Source: Paraconiothyrium sp. Pb-2020 (lineage: Eukaryota; Ascomycota; Dothideomycetes; Pleosporales; Didymosphaeriaceae). Taken from it: a stretch of DNA of 64,000 bases. Of this stretch, positions 59,701-64,000 are shown in pieces. The stretch lies in the NCBI GenBank assembly GCA_022419385.1, contig JAJUBI010000001.1, positions 1,612,001-1,676,000 of the forward strand. The letters are read 5' to 3'. Position 1 is the stretch's first letter; each line of letters begins with the position of its first letter. Below the pieces are notes generated by a model. It did not search any database. It was given only the letters and a program-made list of their open reading frames with translations, and had not been told where the DNA came from. The position numbers and the translations under genes were made by a program.

Positions 59701-62700
59701 AGACTCGAGCGTACCCGCTGTGTTACCCCTTCTGCGTCCTTCTGTTGTGCGAAACTGCCCGCGAAGGGCAACTCTCGTGGTCTTCTGCTGGGTCATTCCA
59801 TCACCGGCGGACAAACTTGGTAGCTCTTGAGTAAGGGCGTACGCAAACATTGCAGTATCTGGTTCCAGCTTCAGCCCGTGGCCATGTCTACGAGAATGGT
59901 TGAGAAAACTCTACATACAGACACCCGCGTATCAGCCGCATGTCTTGATTCACCCAAAGACAACTCCTAGGGGCATACTGCAGCTACGCTTTAGATACAT
60001 GGCCCTCCACATTCCACGAGCAACGATGCTCGTCAATCTCGCATGCCATCTCGCAGATTGTCGGACTCGGATATCTGGGTCTGATTGATGTCAAAGGGAG
60101 GCTTCAAGTCCCTTGACGTGCACGCTAAGCTTGCGCCATCTTGCTTTCCGCGGACGCGATCGATATGGATGATGCTGAGGCTTGCGCGTTGTGAGCCGCA
60201 CAACCTTAGTGTTGGGCTGAGTAACATACTGTCGGGTATTGACAGATAGATTGCAATCATTAATTCCCGCGTTGCTACTCTTCTGGCAACGAAGTCAATC
60301 GCGATGCTCAAGTCGATGTTACTTTGTGGGCACTTGAAGTTCCCGTAGACTTGGGCTCCGCTGCCTTCCAGTACCTTGTCACGGACTAACCGGCCCAGGA
60401 ACAGCAACGCCACATCACGAGCCGCGCTGCAAGATGCAGAGAAATGGGCACATGATTTCGCGTTGGTGTGCATCGAAGTGTAATCAGCGAGGCCCGCCAT
60501 AACGTCACCTTACCCCTCCACCCGCGCCGGTTAATCCCCGTTAATATTGACCACGGTTGTTGTTGGTTCCAGGCGGATCCTCCTTCCAACGAATGCACTC
60601 GCAACGGAAGATGAGCCGTCGGAGGGCAGTAAAGCTGACTGCTGAGTATGATGAGCATGCGCGATATTCGTCGAAGTCAGGCGCTTTCACATGGCATCTA
60701 GAGCCGCGACACTATGGAGAAAGCTTGTCAGCGGTACCCCTAGCGAAATGAGAACTCCGAAGCCTGGTGAGATCCTTCCTGTCGATAACGTTGACGAAGA
60801 GTGGCTCGACGGCCGGTTACTGGACTGGACAATCGGTGCAACGTTCGCTGATGGTGACTGGCCTCTTCGGTGGATACATGGCCGTACAGCCTCCTCTGCA
60901 TAGCCATGTTGTACTACTTTCAACTGGCATATCGAGAAAGGCTCTCGAAAAGAACCGCGGCACTTTGTAACTCGTATTCTTTTTTACCTCAGCATAATGA
61001 TACTTTCCGGTGAGGCACACGACTCGGCCCATGACTAGTAAACGCAAAGCCACAGAAACTATCCATGTCTAGTAGAGGAGCGAGTCGACGGCTCGGGACG
61101 AGTTTCGCTAGAAAGTTTCGACTAGACCCAGATGGACTGGTGTTCATGAGTAGAGTGCCAAGATGAAAGCCCGCTAAGTGCTGCAATATTCGCCAGCTAA
61201 ACCCTGGAAGACAGACCCTTCTCTATGCGGTCTATCGTTTCATGCGTTTACTGGATGCTCGACGCTCCTTAGTGGCCTTAGCTGCAGCGGCCGGGATCAA
61301 CGGTCAACGTTTAGATCACGACTTCTAGGCGAGGAGTGCACAGGGTGATCTGCAGGGTCAAATACTTGGATTTGAGGGTGTTTTAGGGCAGGGGTCGATA
61401 CGAATCCAGTTGCCGTCACCTTGGAAGACAGGGCAACATAGACGAAAATGAGGAACAGTCGCAGATGCAGGAGCCACGCCATCCGTAATAACAAGCTCTA
61501 AACTTCAGCTGGATGCCGAACGAAGAAAACCAGCGCCGAAGGCAGATGTCGATGGCGTAACTTCTCGATCGAAAAGACGACGGTTTAATATCGCCTGGAG
61601 GGTTCCGAGCCTTTGCTTGACTCTAAAGGCAATAGATCACAAATGTGGCGTGTCGCAAAATGTGTTCCTTTTCGCTAGTGTGGTCGACGGGGTAAACTTC
61701 CCGCTCAATGTTCTGCTCGTATGAAGCGCCCCCTCAAATCCGGGCAACAGGAAGGTCGAAACCTTCCATCACTTTCCCTACATAAGAACTCGCTTGTGGG
61801 GGGCTCAATCTTTCCTGAGTCAGCGAGATGTCGCCTGACAGTATCGTATGGATGTTTCGAGATGACGCTCAAGATCGAAATAGGCTGCAGATTGACTTAG
61901 ATTTATGATCGATGCGATGAGCTAGACTTCAAGAAGCATGTCCAATGGACGAAATAAGATTGAGCTACGATGGAGATATGGCTGTGCCGGATGGGATAAT
62001 GATACAGAAGGTGCTGAAGAAGCTTTGCACTATAGTAGACTATGCTAGCTACTATGAAAGACGGAAAGAGTGGGTTTGAGAGGATAAGAATGAATGGCGC
62101 CTCACCGTGAACTCATTGTTTCGCAGTGTAGCGCAGCCATCGAGTAGCAACACCCGGGGTTTAATTACGTATGGTGGCTCACAGCGGGAAATGTTAATCC
62201 TTGTGTTTACTGCTAAGCTTCTATACGTAGGTGGCAATCCAGCAGTATGAAACTGTCGTGTTAAGTGTGAAGCAGCCCTTGCTGTGAGAGAGTCTCGGAA
62301 AGAGCGGAGTACAGTGGCTGCAGTGGCGATGTCGAGTCCATTATCGTCGCGCCCACCATGACCAGCAGCAGGCTGACAGGTTCCCAAAGTCCCTGCATGG
62401 CTTATCGGGGACGCTGGTGGTATCTGGGCGCTTTTGGTGCAGCATTTACTGCAGATGGGCGTACTGTGTAAACATTCTGGTGAGGTAGGTGATCAGTCTT
62501 CCGGTGGGGCAATGCCGACTTGGCACCAAGAGGAAGCTGTCCAACCACGCTTGCAACATCACCGCCATCACGATTTCTCCTACCACGTGAAGGGTGTCGC
62601 ACCGGTCGCTCCCAGGTCACGCGAAGAAGCAGAGGGTTATCGAAGGCGTCGCATCGATCGACCTCCGCTCCGCTCTCCGCCCCGTCGACCGGAAAGTCCA

Positions 62701-64000
62701 CATTGAGCCCGCCAGCTCGCATCCTTTTTGCGGGCCCGATAGTCACTTACTGATTCTACACGGCGCTTTGCCAAATAAAGCCTGGGCTATTCGACGAGCG
62801 ATATATCCGACGAGGCCCGTTCTGTCCTCTGTTCGCAGGCGGCTGGGTGCGGCTCGAGATGGCGATATGCCACAGTTCCATGGCTCCCTGTCTGTCAAGG
62901 CCCTGTTGAATACTACCAGGCGGTTCGAGGCGTGCGTGCCAGCCAGCTCCAACTAATTTATACACTCCTTCTGGTACACTGCTGCACCCGGACGTAGCCA
63001 TGTTCCCGTGTGGGGAAGTGCGAGATTATAGAGACTAGCGACATCACTCGAAATTCGGCAAACCAGCCAGCCTCTTACTGCTGAGGAATACAGTCGCTGG
63101 AACTTGACGCAGGCTCTGCAAACGAGTCCCGCTCCAAATGTCGTGTGCGTGGCTTCTGTCATGAAGATTGCTGTTCTGCTAGCCCTCGCACTGGTAAAAC
63201 AACAGAAACTCGTGGCATCCCGACTTAACCGCACTCGTATCTAGGCATCCGAAAACAGGCGGCTATTCCATCGCACTTGGACCCACAAGCGCTGCGCTAA
63301 CTAGGTAAAGCCTGCTGTGCGGGTTCGAAACATTTCAGTGATCTATCATGGTGAGCCCTTCGCTCTAGCATCAACCCATGCTTCAAGCGAGCACTTCATG
63401 GCAGCTCCTCACCGAGCGGGTCGCTAGGGAGCCACGCTCACGTCGGTCAATGTATTCTAACTTCCATACGATCGTTGGTCAAGATGACTTGCAGGCAGCC
63501 GCCTTCACAGCGTCTGTGGCCGAAGCATGCTGCAGCCCCACTTTGCCGATGTTCCAAGTATCAAAGCCTAGCTATGGCGACTCAGCAAGGGCAGTTCCAT
63601 TGACTAATCTGTACGTGCACGAACGGAAGAACTATTAAGGCACAGGCACAAGTAATACCCTGTCCAACCTGAGTTTTGACTGCAGCTGCGTCTCATTTTG
63701 GCTGCCGAATGCCTTTGGCGAAGCTTCATGACTTCCACGGTTCAAAGCAATCACTATGACTATTTGCGATGCTCTAACCTGCAATTTGGCAAAAACCTGA
63801 TGTTGGCTGACATAACTGACAGGTCGTCACTATGGTCGAACTCCACAGCCACCCCGGCTTATGGGGATCCGATTAGTTCACCCGAACTTCGAGACAACGC
63901 CCTGACAACACAATGTTCCCACGTCTCATCTCTTATTGCTATCATCCCTGATGCATGGGCTAAGCAACTAGGCGGCTGGATATCCCGTCAAACCCGGGCC
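53760..64000. other. Ten-kilobase region upstream of CMR1 without a recognisable gene
   Basis: From 53760 to about 57200 the DNA is GC-rich with overlapping chance frames. Beyond that, composition is average. A few short frames look mildly protein-like: 56245-55979 minus (contains VEYTGKPNVDHVHTGIV), 59850-59539 minus, and 60691-60903 plus (contains NVDEEWLDGRLLDWTIGATF). None has splice partners, a clear start or a family. I saw no transposase, reverse transcriptase, polyketide synthase motif or tRNA. It may contain the CMR1 promoter, non-coding transcripts, or decayed genes. Confidence 0.5.

Noticed and set aside
63258..63335. A tRNA-like element (GGGTTCGAAAC resembling a B box)
   Set aside because: No matching A box at the right distance and no cloverleaf stems could be drawn.
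53760..64000. Search for a melanin polyketide synthase or transposon in the gene-free right end
   Set aside because: No long frame, ketosynthase-like motif, transposase or reverse-transcriptase motif was seen on either strand.

Overview
This is nuclear DNA of a filamentous ascomycete, most likely a dothideomycete of the Pleosporales. Genes carry short GT-AG introns (about 45-110 bp) and are densely packed with alternating strands. The best taxonomic clue is a melanin gene pair: a Brn1-type trihydroxynaphthalene reductase, and a Cmr1-type regulator combining two C2H2 fingers with a Zn2Cys6 cluster. I assembled multi-exon genes by hand from reading frame, splice sites and remembered family conservation; no search was run.

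Left arm (1-12.7 kb). It holds a small basic protein gene, a large secreted Ser/Thr-rich protein, a conserved Gln/Pro-rich putative nuclear regulator, and long stretches without recognisable genes, some with protein-like fragments that may be relics.

Centre (12.7-39.3 kb). This is a conserved housekeeping block: homocysteine S-methyltransferase, TAF5, MED11, BSD2/Ndfip-like, a CBP6/UQCC2-like cytochrome bc1 assembly factor, an unrecognised acidic protein, HPC2, NOP56, CCT6, a large GH47 alpha-mannosidase, eIF3e and mitochondrial ribosomal protein mL49. Four pairs are head-to-head over 0.3-0.7 kb: TAF5/MED11, BSD2/CBP6, NOP56/CCT6 and eIF3e/mL49. NOP56 is odd: its conserved protein can be followed only by changing frame three times within about 230 bp.

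Right arm (39.3-64 kb). First come two secreted proteins: a 23-cysteine protein built of three related Cys modules, and a protein with an 18-bp minisatellite encoding a Gln/Thr/Gly repeat. Then come BRN1 and CMR1, both on the minus strand, with a possible relic gene between them. The last 10 kb, upstream of CMR1, hold no gene I can support. The melanin polyketide synthase often linked to this pair in related fungi is not in the window.

The most noteworthy points are the partial melanin cluster, the triplicated Cys module, the near-perfect minisatellite, the interrupted NOP56, and the two insertions with dibasic sites in the GH47 enzyme. No wholly new multi-gene system is evident.
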